Of a DNA stretch of 14,667 bases, positions 7,090 to 14,102 are shown piece by piece. The notes beneath the pieces are model-generated. The model ran no database searches and was not told the DNA's origin. It saw only the letters and a list, made by a program, of their open reading frames with translations. Position numbers and translations under genes: made by a program. Positions within the stretch are counted from its first letter, which is position 1. Every line of letters begins with the position of its first letter. This stretch comes from Pseudomonadota bacterium (GTDB lineage Bacteria; Pseudomonadota; Alphaproteobacteria; Acetobacterales; Acetobacteraceae): positions 1 to 14,667 of the forward strand of contig JAJYAF010000014.1 of assembly GCA_021779655.1 (NCBI GenBank), read 5' to 3'.

Positions 7090-8647
7090 TCATTACGATA
7101 TCATTGTCATCGGTTCGGGTCCGGGGGGCGCATCGCTCGCCCATCGCCTGGCGCCGACGGGGAAGAAAATCCTTCTGCTGGAGCGCGGGGATTACCTGCC
7201 GCGCAGCCAGAAGAACTGGGACGCCGGCCATGTTTTTCTGAAGAACGCGTATCAGGCCCGTGAAACCTGGCTGGATCATGATGGGAAGCGTTTCAACCCG
7301 GCCTTGCACTATTTTGTCGGCGGAAACTCCAAGGTTTACGGCGCGGCGTTGATCCGCCTGCGCGAGCGGGATTTCCAGGAGCTGGCGCATCCGGACGGAA
7401 TATCGCCGGCATGGCCCCTGGGTTACGATGTTTTCGAGCCCTATTACGCCGAGGCGGAACAGCTTTTTCATGTGCATGGCCAGTCCGGGGAAGATCCGAC
7501 GGAGGCGCCACGGAGCGGCGAATTTCCGTATCCGCCTGTAAGCCATGAGCCGAAAATAGAGCAGCTTGCAGCGGATCTCAGGCAGGCCGGCTTGCATCCC
7601 TTTCATCTACCGCTTGGCGTGCTTCTGGAGGAAAAGGACGGCCGGGTCACGCCGGGGAGCACCTGTATCCGCTGCGACGCCTTCGATGGGTTTCCCTGCC
7701 TGCTGAATGGGAAGGCCGACGCGCAGGTGGTTTGCGTGGACCCTGCCCTGGCCGCTTATCCGAACCTGACTTTGCTCACCAACGCATACGCGAGCAAGCT
7801 TCATACAGATCCGGCGGGCGGCCGGGTTACGGAGGTGGTTGCGGAATATCGCGGACAAACCGAGGTTTTTTCCGGAGATATCGTCGTGGTCGCTTGCGGC
7901 GCGCTGTCCTCGGCGCTGTTGCTGCTGCGCTCGCATAATTCCGCCCACCCCGATGGGCTTGCCAACGGCTCGGACCAGGTCGGGCGCAATTACATGCGGC
8001 ATAACCAATCGGTTCTGATGGCGCTCAGCGCGGAACGCAACGACACGGTGTTTCAAAAAACCCTGGCGGTGAGCGATTATTACCTCGGCGCGGAGGATTA
8101 CCCTTATCCCATCGGGCTTATCCAGATGTGCGCTGCGACCCATACGGCGCAGATAAAGGGGGAGGCGCTGCCGCAATGGCTCAAATGGCTGCCCGATTCG
8201 CCGTTTCATCTGATGGCGCGCCATTCGATGGATTTTTGGCTTTCCTCGGAGGATATTCCCCTGCCGCAGAACCGGATTCGCTATGACGGCGGGCAAGTGG
8301 TTCTGGAGTTCCGGGACACCAACATGGAGGCGCACCGGATGCTGAGAAAAAAATTCAAGCATGTGATGTCGGGCGCGACAAAGCGCCCGGTCCTGCTTGA
8401 TCGGAAAGTTTATTTCAAACAGGACATCTCGCTTTCCGGAACCGCGCATCAGGCCGGCACGATCCGCTTCGGCCACGATCCGGCAAGCTCCGTGCTGGAT
8501 ATCCATTGCAAGGCCCATGAACTCGACAATCTCTACGTCACCGATGCGAGCTTTTTCCCCTCCATAGGAAGCGTGAACCCGACACTGACCATCATTGCCA
8601 ATGCCCTGCGTGTCGCCGATCATATCAAGGAAAGGCTCAAGGCATGA
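7079..8647 (+). CDS. GMC-family FAD oxidoreductase (cytosolic, sugar/alcohol dehydrogenase-like)
   Basis: A 522-residue flavoprotein of the glucose-methanol-choline family (COG2303-like). The FAD Rossmann motif GSGPGG is at 12-17, with the ribose-binding Glu35 ending LLLER. A GGNSKVYGA stretch near 80 matches the flavin-contact loop. The C-terminal GMC domain has His457 in GTAHQAGTIRFG and Asn500 in SVNPTLTI, the expected catalytic His/Asn pair. A cysteine cluster C196-x2-C199-x7-C207 (CIRCDAFDGFPC) lies mid-protein. There is no signal peptide and no haem motif, so it is not a periplasmic three-subunit dehydrogenase. It overlaps the GH15 gene by 11 nt and shares ATGA with the DoxX-like gene, implying tight co-expression. 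Oxidation of gluconate or another glucose-derived sugar is inferred from context; the electron acceptor is unknown. Confidence 0.88.
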   Translation: MPADHYDIIVIGSGPGGASLAHRLAPTGKKILLLERGDYLPRSQKNWDAGHVFLKNAYQARETWLDHDGKRFNPALHYFVGGNSKVYGAALIRLRERDFQELAHPDGISPAWPLGYDVFEPYYAEAEQLFHVHGQSGEDPTEAPRSGEFPYPPVSHEPKIEQLAADLRQAGLHPFHLPLGVLLEEKDGRVTPGSTCIRCDAFDGFPCLLNGKADAQVVCVDPALAAYPNLTLLTNAYASKLHTDPAGGRVTEVVAEYRGQTEVFSGDIVVVACGALSSALLLLRSHNSAHPDGLANGSDQVGRNYMRHNQSVLMALSAERNDTVFQKTLAVSDYYLGAEDYPYPIGLIQMCAATHTAQIKGEALPQWLKWLPDSPFHLMARHSMDFWLSSEDIPLPQNRIRYDGGQVVLEFRDTNMEAHRMLRKKFKHVMSGATKRPVLLDRKVYFKQDISLSGTAHQAGTIRFGHDPASSVLDIHCKAHELDNLYVTDASFFPSIGSVNPTLTIIANALRVADHIKERLKA

Positions 8648-9117
8648 TGCTTTGGCTGAACCTTCATGCGCTGCCGCTGCTCGCGCGGATATGTCTCGTA
8701 TGCATGTTCCCGTTCAGCGGGATCGACAAGATCATTCACTGGGATGGCGCCATCAAACAGGCGAGCGGTTCGTTTCTTCCCTGCGCGCCATGCCTGCTGA
8801 TCCTGGGCATGGCGGTGGAGTTCATCACGCCGGTTTGCATCGTTTCTGGCTGGCATGACCATATCGCGGCCTTCATCCTTGCGGGCTATTGCGCGCTGAC
8901 GGCGATCCTTTTTCATAATTTCTGGGCCTATCCGGATTTCTGGGCGCAGGGGGATAGCATCGCGCGAAACCATTTCTGGGATTTCACCAAGAATTTCTGC
9001 GTGGTCGGCGGGTTGTTGCTGCTGATCGCCACGGCCGGATTTTATCCGCTGGACTTTGTTGTAAGCCACCCGCTGGCTTCCGCGCCGGTCGCGGCAGGCA
9101 ACCAGCAATGGGAATGA
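8644..9117 (+). CDS. DoxX-like four-helix membrane protein
   Basis: A 157-residue inner-membrane protein with four hydrophobic segments at about 9-26, 50-70, 75-93 and 117-135. The pattern matches the DoxX family: an early FSGIDKIIHW motif, a GMAVEFITPVCIVSGW second helix and an HNFW motif after the third. DoxX relatives include the small subunit of archaeal thiosulfate:quinone oxidoreductase and many uncharacterised membrane proteins linked to redox enzymes. A C47-x2-C50 pair (CAPC) sits at the start of helix two, and further cysteines lie at 17, 20, 65, 83 and 119. The start overlaps the GMC stop codon (ATGA), suggesting the two proteins work together, possibly with this one as membrane anchor or quinone-linked electron acceptor. 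That role is inference. Confidence 0.8.
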   Translation: MMLWLNLHALPLLARICLVCMFPFSGIDKIIHWDGAIKQASGSFLPCAPCLLILGMAVEFITPVCIVSGWHDHIAAFILAGYCALTAILFHNFWAYPDFWAQGDSIARNHFWDFTKNFCVVGGLLLLIATAGFYPLDFVVSHPLASAPVAAGNQQWE

Positions 9118-9130
9118 GGGGAACACGACA

Positions 9131-9571
9131 ATGCCGACACCGCCGCAAATAGACTACTGGCACCTTTGGACGGATGCGCAGGGGGTCAGCCATCAAACCA
9201 GGGTGGCGTTGAGGAATTTCGACTTCAAGGGGGTGGGCGATGCCGCGCCGCAGTGGAACAACCGGCAGCCGCGCGGTGAATCCACGGTGGTGTTCACGGT
9301 GCAGCCGGTCGGCTGGGTGGGAGAGTGGCATGAGAATCCGGCTCCGCAATGGATCGTGCCGCTTTCAGGCTCCTGGTGGGTTGAATCGATGGACGGCACC
9401 CGGATCGATTTCGGGCCCGGCGAGATTTCATTCGGCGAAGATCAGGGCTGTGTGACGGATGCGCATGGACGCCGTGGCCATCGCTCGGGTACCAATGGAA
9501 ACCAGCCGGCGGTGTTGATGACCGTGCAACTGCATATTCCGCCGGTGCGCGCGCCCGGCCATTTCAAGTAA
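9131..9571 (+). CDS. small cupin-domain protein with an altered metal site
   Basis: A 146-residue single-domain beta-barrel protein that I place in the cupin superfamily. The strand-turn pattern GEWHENPAPQWIVPLSGSW (64-82), then DFGPGEISF (93-101), matches cupin motif 1 and the loop before motif 2. The usual HxH...E ligand set is reduced: His67 is present, Gln73 stands where Glu would be expected, and the motif 2 His is replaced around GEDQG (102-106). Either metal is bound differently or it is a non-catalytic sugar- or ligand-binding cupin. It lies 13 nt after the DoxX-like gene with GAGGGG upstream, and 4 nt before the lactonase gene, so it belongs to the same transcript. I do not know its function; a role as isomerase, lactone-handling or regulatory protein for the sugar pathway is possible. 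Confidence 0.7.
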   Translation: MPTPPQIDYWHLWTDAQGVSHQTRVALRNFDFKGVGDAAPQWNNRQPRGESTVVFTVQPVGWVGEWHENPAPQWIVPLSGSWWVESMDGTRIDFGPGEISFGEDQGCVTDAHGRRGHRSGTNGNQPAVLMTVQLHIPPVRAPGHFK

Positions 9572-9575
9572 AGCC

Positions 9576-10475
9576 ATGGAGGGCATCGTTATCGAGGACG
9601 AGATTTTCGCAAGTCTTGTCCTGTCCAACGCGCCATTGGAATTACTGGCGGATGGCTTTCGCTGGCTTGAAGGGCCGGTATGGTTCGCCGATCATGAAAT
9701 GCTGCTGGTCAGCGATATCCCCAACAACCGTATCATGCGATGGACCGAGGCAGGGATTTCCGTGTTCCGCTCTCCCTCGCATTACAGCAACGGTAACACA
9801 CGGGATCGGCAGGGGCGGCTTCTGACCTGCTCGCATCGTGAGCGCTGTGTCATGCGCACCGAGCTTGACGGCAGTATCACGGTTCTGGCGGATCGCTTCG
9901 AGGGAAAGCGCCTCAATTCCCCGAACGATATCGTGGTTAAATCCGACGGCTCCATCTGGTTCACCGACCCTTATTACGGTATCAATACGGATTACGAGGG
10001 CGGCAAGCAGCACTCCGAGCTTCGGCCCAGGGTTTACCGCATCGATCCCGATGGCAGCCTGCACGTTGCCTCGGAGGCGTTCGACGGGCCGAACGGCTTG
10101 TGTTTTTCCCCTGACGAATCCTTGCTCTATATCTGCGAATCCGGCGAGCAGTTCGGCAAGGATCCCTACCGGCGTATCCGCGTCTTCAGCGTGGGGGCGG
10201 ATGGCAGGACGCTGACTCATACCGGCGACCTGCCGAAGATCACGCCCGGTTTTGCCGATGGCATCCGCTGCGATGAGGAGGGGCGGATCTGGGCCAGCGC
10301 CGCCGATGGCGTGCATTGCATGGACCCGAACGGCAAATTGCTTGGCAAGATTCTCGTGCCGCATACGGTTTCAAATTTGTGCTTCGGCGGCCGCTATCTT
10401 TCGCGGCTGTTCATTTGCGGGGGGGAGCGGCTGTTCGCGATCTACACCAATACGCGCGGCTGCCCCATGGTGTGA
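9576..10475 (+). CDS. SMP-30/gluconolactonase family lactonase
   Basis: A 299-residue six-bladed beta-propeller lactonase of the SMP-30/gluconolactonase/LRE-like group. The divalent-metal ligands are visible: Glu32 in LEGPVW, Asn117 in NSPNDIV, Asn173 in GPNGL and Asp228 in ADGIRCD. Repeated blade sequences of the type DG-x-IWFTDP are present. There is no signal peptide. It would hydrolyse glucono-1,5-lactone (or a related aldonolactone) to the acid, which fits directly downstream of an SDR glucose dehydrogenase and explains the order of the cluster. The start is 4 nt after the cupin stop, with a weak ribosome site. The C-terminus ends in a short Cys-containing tail (GCPMV). Family membership is clear; the preferred lactone is inferred from neighbours. 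Confidence 0.88.
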   Translation: MEGIVIEDEIFASLVLSNAPLELLADGFRWLEGPVWFADHEMLLVSDIPNNRIMRWTEAGISVFRSPSHYSNGNTRDRQGRLLTCSHRERCVMRTELDGSITVLADRFEGKRLNSPNDIVVKSDGSIWFTDPYYGINTDYEGGKQHSELRPRVYRIDPDGSLHVASEAFDGPNGLCFSPDESLLYICESGEQFGKDPYRRIRVFSVGADGRTLTHTGDLPKITPGFADGIRCDEEGRIWASAADGVHCMDPNGKLLGKILVPHTVSNLCFGGRYLSRLFICGGERLFAIYTNTRGCPMV

Positions 10476-10478
10476 ACG

Positions 10479-11276
10479 ATGCGGGCAACGGCGTTGAGGC
10501 GCATCGCGCGGAATGTCTCCAGCCTTGCACGGGCGGCGGATTTCTACGTGCGGGCTTTGGGCTTCGAGCCTGTCGGCGCGGAGGAAGACGATTTCGAACT
10601 GGCCGCGCTGCTTGGGTTTGAGCGGCTGCGGTGTTTGCGTCTGCAAGCCGGCGGTCGGGAGATCGAACTCTCGCAAAGCGATCCGCCGGGAGCGCCGTAC
10701 CCGCGGGCGGGCGGGAACGTGGTGCGGTTTCAGCACATCGCCTTGCTTTGCCCGGATATTCATGCCGCCTACCGGCGCGCGCTGGCCTGCGGCGCGGAGC
10801 CGATTTCAACCCATGGTCCGGTTCGCCTGCCCGCCAGTTCCGGTGGCGTAACGGCGGTGAAGTTCCGCGACCCGGAAGGCCATCCGCTGGAATTCATCGA
10901 AAGGGACGCCGCGGGTTACGACCATTCCGCCATCAGCGTCTGCGCGGTGGAAAGCAGCCTTGGCTTTTACGCGGGCATCGGCCTGCATCGCGCGGGGGGG
11001 CAGGTGAATCGGGGCGGGGAGCAGGATGCGCTGGACGGATTGACGGGGGCGGAAGTGGACGTGGTGGCGTTGTGTCCGCCGCAACCCTCGCCGCATGTGG
11101 AGTTGTTGGGCTATCGCAATCCTCCGGCCAGCCCCACCCGTTGGGGCGTGGGCGATCTCTGCGCCGACCGGCTGGTTTTCGCGGCGGATTCCCCGGGCCT
11201 CACGCTGTTGCGCGACCCGGATGGACATGTTGTTCTGTTGGATGGGCGGCCGCTATTCGGCCAGGCCGCGCCGTAG
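10479..11276 (+). CDS. VOC (glyoxalase/dioxygenase fold) protein, multi-module
   Basis: A 265-residue protein of the vicinal oxygen chelate superfamily. The first module starts at RIARNVSSLARAADFYVRALGF, where the usual metal-binding His is replaced by Arg8. A second begins at FQHIAL with His86 and ends at HPLEFIE with Glu138, and a third begins at DHSAISV with His149. RDPDGH near the C-terminus marks the last strand-turn. The His86/Glu138/His149 set could hold a divalent metal. VOC proteins include glyoxalases, extradiol dioxygenases, epimerases and resistance proteins, so the reaction cannot be named. It starts 3 nt after the lactonase stop and is the last gene of the run. Its 3' end overlaps the convergent pssA gene by 24 nt. 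Confidence 0.8.
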   Translation: MRATALRRIARNVSSLARAADFYVRALGFEPVGAEEDDFELAALLGFERLRCLRLQAGGREIELSQSDPPGAPYPRAGGNVVRFQHIALLCPDIHAAYRRALACGAEPISTHGPVRLPASSGGVTAVKFRDPEGHPLEFIERDAAGYDHSAISVCAVESSLGFYAGIGLHRAGGQVNRGGEQDALDGLTGAEVDVVALCPPQPSPHVELLGYRNPPASPTRWGVGDLCADRLVFAADSPGLTLLRDPDGHVVLLDGRPLFGQAAP

Positions 11277-12098
11277 CTCCGCCTCTCTCGCCAGCCTTCG
11301 GTAGCTGCGCAGGCTGAAGGGAAGCATGACCATGTAGGCAAGGCCGGCAAGCGCTCCGGCCGCGAAAGGGTCGGCAAGGAGGAGGGCAACGAAGAGCACT
11401 ACCCCGAGCAGCAGCGGCAATACCGCGCCGGTTGGCACCTTGAAATTCTTGAAGCTCCAGACCGGCAGGGTGGATACGCAAAGAATGGCGGCTGCCGCAA
11501 GAATTCCGCCGGAAAACAGGGGAAAGCCCGCGATGGACCGCAGCCAGATGAGGTGCAGCCGGTCGGCCTCCAATCCGACGAAAAGCGGAAACAGCGCCAG
11601 CACCGCGCCGGCGGGCGCCGGCACGCCGGTGAAGAAATTATAGGCGAAGGCCGCCGGCGGGGCGGTATCCAATGCGGCGTTGAAGCGCGCCAGCCGCAAC
11701 GCCATGGCGGAGGCGAACATCAGCGGCGGCAGAAAGCCGATCGCCCCCCAATCGTCCAGCGACCATAAATAGAGGATCAGCGCCGGCGCGATGCCGAAAC
11801 AGAGAAAATCGGCGAGCGAATCGAATTCGGCGCCGAAACGGGAGGTGGCCTTGAGCAGCCGGGCCAGGCGGCCGTCCAGCCCGTCGATCGCGCCGGCCGC
11901 GGCCACGGCCGACACAGCGGCGCCGAACCGGCCATCCAGCGCGAAGCGGATGGCGGAGAAGCCGATGCACAAGCCCATCAGCGTCATCACGTTGGGCAGC
12001 ATTTTGTTGAAGCTGAGCCCGGAAAGGCGCGGCCGGCGCGCGGGCCTTTTGCGCCCTAACGGCACGACATTCGGCCTGTCGTTCACCGGTTCCATCAT
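11253..12098 (-). CDS. pssA: CDP-diacylglycerol-serine O-phosphatidyltransferase
   Basis: A 281-residue integral membrane enzyme that makes phosphatidylserine from CDP-diacylglycerol and L-serine. The CDP-alcohol phosphotransferase signature D-x2-DG-x2-AR-x8-G-x3-D-x3-D is complete (Asp72, Asp75, Gly76, Ala79, Arg80, Gly89, Asp93, Asp97), followed by ALRLARFN at 133-140 typical of the PssA branch. The N-terminal 30 residues are basic and cytosolic, then multiple hydrophobic helices follow. I start it at the first ATG of an ATGATG, which overlaps the psd stop codon as ATGA. The frame stays open for 64 codons further upstream, but those lie inside psd and read as low-complexity Arg-rich shadow. 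It forms an operon with psd. The product feeds directly into Psd. Confidence 0.92.
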   Translation of the reverse strand: MMEPVNDRPNVVPLGRKRPARRPRLSGLSFNKMLPNVMTLMGLCIGFSAIRFALDGRFGAAVSAVAAAGAIDGLDGRLARLLKATSRFGAEFDSLADFLCFGIAPALILYLWSLDDWGAIGFLPPLMFASAMALRLARFNAALDTAPPAAFAYNFFTGVPAPAGAVLALFPLFVGLEADRLHLIWLRSIAGFPLFSGGILAAAAILCVSTLPVWSFKNFKVPTGAVLPLLLGVVLFVALLLADPFAAGALAGLAYMVMLPFSLRSYRRLAREAELRRGLAE

Positions 12099-12796
12099 CC
12101 GGCCGATAGCGGACCGGCCTCGATGACTGGCGGAAGACTGGCGATCACGGTTTCCCCGCCTATCATCCGCTGGCCCATCGCGACCAGCGGCAGCGTGCCG
12201 TTCGGCAGATACAGATCGGTGCGGCTGCCGAAGCGGATAATGCCGATCCGCTCGCCGGGGAGGAGAATCTGCCCCTGGATGACGCTGCATTGGATGCGGC
12301 GGGCGATCAGCCCCGCGATCTGCACGACGGCCGCTTCCTGCCCGGTTGGAAGTTGCAGCACGACACCGTTGCGCTCGTTCTCATCGGCGGCCTTGTCGTC
12401 GGCGGCGTTCAGGAATCTACCGGGATGATAGGCAACCCGGCTCACCGTGCCGGCACAGGGCGAGCGGTTGACATGGACATCGAGGATGGACAGGAAAATG
12501 GCCACGCGCGGCCGGGGCGACGGGCCAAGCCCGAGCTCCACGGGCGGCACGGCCGTATCCACATGCACCACCAGCCCGTCGGCCGGGGCCAGAAAAACAT
12601 CGCCGCGCGGCGGCGGAACCCGCTCTGGATCGCGGAAGAAATAAAGGCAGAACAAAGTGAAGACGACGCCGATCCAGGCGAGGGGGTCCCAGAGCAGCAG
12701 GCCGATGAGGGCGACGGCGATGCCGCCCAGGATGAACGGATAACCGGCCTTGTGCGGCGGGGCGACGGTGGTTTTGATGGTATCGGCAAGGTCCAT
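12095..12796 (-). CDS. psd: phosphatidylserine decarboxylase proenzyme
   Basis: A 233-residue short-type phosphatidylserine decarboxylase, which converts phosphatidylserine to phosphatidylethanolamine at the inner membrane. It has an N-terminal hydrophobic pair of helices (about 18-54), then FRDPER (54-59), PADG with Asp73, LDVHVNRSP (105-113, His108) and FGSRTDLYLP (189-198). The proenzyme is expected to cut itself between Gly190 and Ser191, giving a 43-residue alpha chain with an N-terminal pyruvoyl group. I chose the ATG at 12796 because the family begins with a short MDLADTI-like leader. The frame is open for another 90 codons upstream but without family-like sequence and across the divergent dehydrogenase promoter. 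No clear Shine-Dalgarno precedes the start. It overlaps pssA by 4 nt. Confidence 0.93.
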   Translation of the reverse strand: MDLADTIKTTVAPPHKAGYPFILGGIAVALIGLLLWDPLAWIGVVFTLFCLYFFRDPERVPPPRGDVFLAPADGLVVHVDTAVPPVELGLGPSPRPRVAIFLSILDVHVNRSPCAGTVSRVAYHPGRFLNAADDKAADENERNGVVLQLPTGQEAAVVQIAGLIARRIQCSVIQGQILLPGERIGIIRFGSRTDLYLPNGTLPLVAMGQRMIGGETVIASLPPVIEAGPLSAG

Positions 12797-12905
12797 GAGC
12801 AGGATGATAGCGCATTTTGTCCGGCAATAGAACGGCTGGTCGCGCCGTGCGCCGGTTGGACGCCGCCGGGAGGGATGGCGGACGGGCCATGCCGTTTGTA
12901 GAATG

Positions 12906-12935
12906 GGCGCGCGCGGTCTGCGCGCGCCTGGAGGT
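12906..12935 (+). promoter_or_regulatory. strong hairpin abutting the ribosome binding site of the formaldehyde dehydrogenase gene
   Basis: GGCGCGCGC (12906-12914) and GCGCGCGCC (12920-12928) form a perfect 9-bp GC-only stem with a 5-nt loop. One base later comes an ideal GGAGGT ribosome site (12930-12935), 6 nt before the ATG at 12942. A TAGAAT that could be a -10 box (12899-12904) lies just upstream, but I see no good -35. If the hairpin is transcribed it could limit or time ribosome access; if transcription starts inside it, it is DNA-level structure only. Confidence 0.45.
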
Positions 12936-12941
12936 GTTCCG

Positions 12942-14054
12942 ATGAAATCACGTGCCGCCGTCGCCTGGGAGGCGAACAAGCCGCTCACCATCGAAACCGT
13001 GGAGATCGCGGGGCCGGGGGAGGCGGAGGTGCTGGTTGAGATCATGGCGACCGGCGTTTGCCACACGGATGCCTATACGCTCTCCGGCCTTGATTCCGAG
13101 GGCAGGTTTCCGGCGATCCTGGGCCATGAGGGTGCCGGAATCGTGCGCGAGGTGGGAAGGATGGTCACCTCCGTCAAGCCCGGCGATCATGTCATTCCGC
13201 TCTACACGCCGGAGTGCCGGCAATGTAAAACCTGCCTTTCACGACGCTCGAACCTGTGCACGGCCATCCGTACCACCCAGGGCCAGGGGCTGATGCCGGA
13301 CAGCACCACCCGGTTTTCCTGCCAGGGCGGGGAGATTTTCCATTACATGGGCTGCTCGACCTTTTCCAATTTCACGGTGCTGCCGGAGATTGCCGTGGCG
13401 AAAGTGCGGGAAGACGCGCCTTTCGATAAAATCTGCTATATCGGCTGCGGCGTTACCACCGGCATCGGCGCGGTTGTTTTCACGGCCAAGGTCTGGCCCG
13501 GCGCCAATGTCGCGGTGTTCGGCCTGGGCGGCATCGGGCTTAACGTTATTCAAGGCGCGCGGATGGTGGGCGCGGACAGGATTATCGGCATCGACCTCAA
13601 TCCGGCCAAGGCGGAGATGGCGCGGAAATTCGGCATGACGGATTTCATCAATCCGGATGAGACCGGGCGCGACAAGGTGGTGCAGGCCATCATCGATCTC
13701 ACTGGCGGCGGCGCGGATTTCTCGTTCGAATGCATCGGTAATACCCACACCATGCGGCAGGCGCTGGAATGCTGCCATCGGGGCTGGGGCGAATCGGTTA
13801 TCATAGGCGTCGCGCCGTCGGGTACGGAAATTTCCACGCGCCCGTTCCAGCTTGTCACCGGCCGGGTGTGGAGAGGCTCGGCCTTTGGCGGCGCCCGCGG
13901 CCGCACGGACGTTCCGAGGATTGTCGATTGGTACATGCGCGGAAAGATCAATATCGACGATCTGATCACCCACACCATGCCGCTGGAAGAGATCAACACC
14001 GCCTTCGACCTGATGCATGAGGGCAGGTCGATCCGCTCGGTCGTAAGATATTGA
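12942..14054 (+). CDS. frmA: S-(hydroxymethyl)glutathione dehydrogenase / class III alcohol dehydrogenase
   Basis: A 370-residue zinc-dependent alcohol dehydrogenase, class III. It oxidises S-hydroxymethylglutathione, formed from formaldehyde and glutathione, with NAD+ in the cytosol; members also reduce S-nitrosoglutathione. Catalytic zinc ligands are Cys40 (GVCHTD), His62 (GHEG) and Cys169 (GCGVTTG). The four structural zinc cysteines are 92, 95, 98 and 106. The Rossmann motif is GLGGIG (194-199). Arg110 in [12 protein letters not shown] matches the class III Arg that binds the glutathione adduct, which separates it from ordinary ADHs. The ATG at 12942 has a perfect GGAGGT 6 nt upstream and gives the family-typical [10 protein letters not shown] start. 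A 13-codon in-frame extension exists but lies in the leader hairpin. The usual partner, S-formylglutathione hydrolase, does not follow; msrA does, 48 nt later. Confidence 0.95.
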   Translation: MKSRAAVAWEANKPLTIETVEIAGPGEAEVLVEIMATGVCHTDAYTLSGLDSEGRFPAILGHEGAGIVREVGRMVTSVKPGDHVIPLYTPECRQCKTCLSRRSNLCTAIRTTQGQGLMPDSTTRFSCQGGEIFHYMGCSTFSNFTVLPEIAVAKVREDAPFDKICYIGCGVTTGIGAVVFTAKVWPGANVAVFGLGGIGLNVIQGARMVGADRIIGIDLNPAKAEMARKFGMTDFINPDETGRDKVVQAIIDLTGGGADFSFECIGNTHTMRQALECCHRGWGESVIIGVAPSGTEISTRPFQLVTGRVWRGSAFGGARGRTDVPRIVDWYMRGKINIDDLITHTMPLEEINTAFDLMHEGRSIRSVVRY

Positions 14055-14102
14055 TGCGCGCGATCGGTCTGGGTAACCCGCGAAAAGAGGAGGGATGAGA
14101 AC

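Noticed and set aside
7079..8647. assignment as choline dehydrogenase or membrane gluconate 2-dehydrogenase
   Set aside because: No betaine genes are near, and the cytochrome c and small subunits and the signal peptide of the gluconate enzyme complex are missing.
12099..12290. 64-codon N-terminal extension of pssA
   Set aside because: It lies entirely inside psd in another frame, reads as Arg/His-rich low-complexity sequence, and the ATGATG at the psd stop gives the family-like start.
12797..13066. 90-codon N-terminal extension of psd
   Set aside because: It crosses the divergent dehydrogenase leader and coding start and has no similarity to the family; MDLADTI at 12796 is the natural start.
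14055..14102. GGGTAACCC dyad between frmA and msrA as a terminator
   Set aside because: The arms are only 4 nt with no T-run; too weak to support a terminator or an operator.
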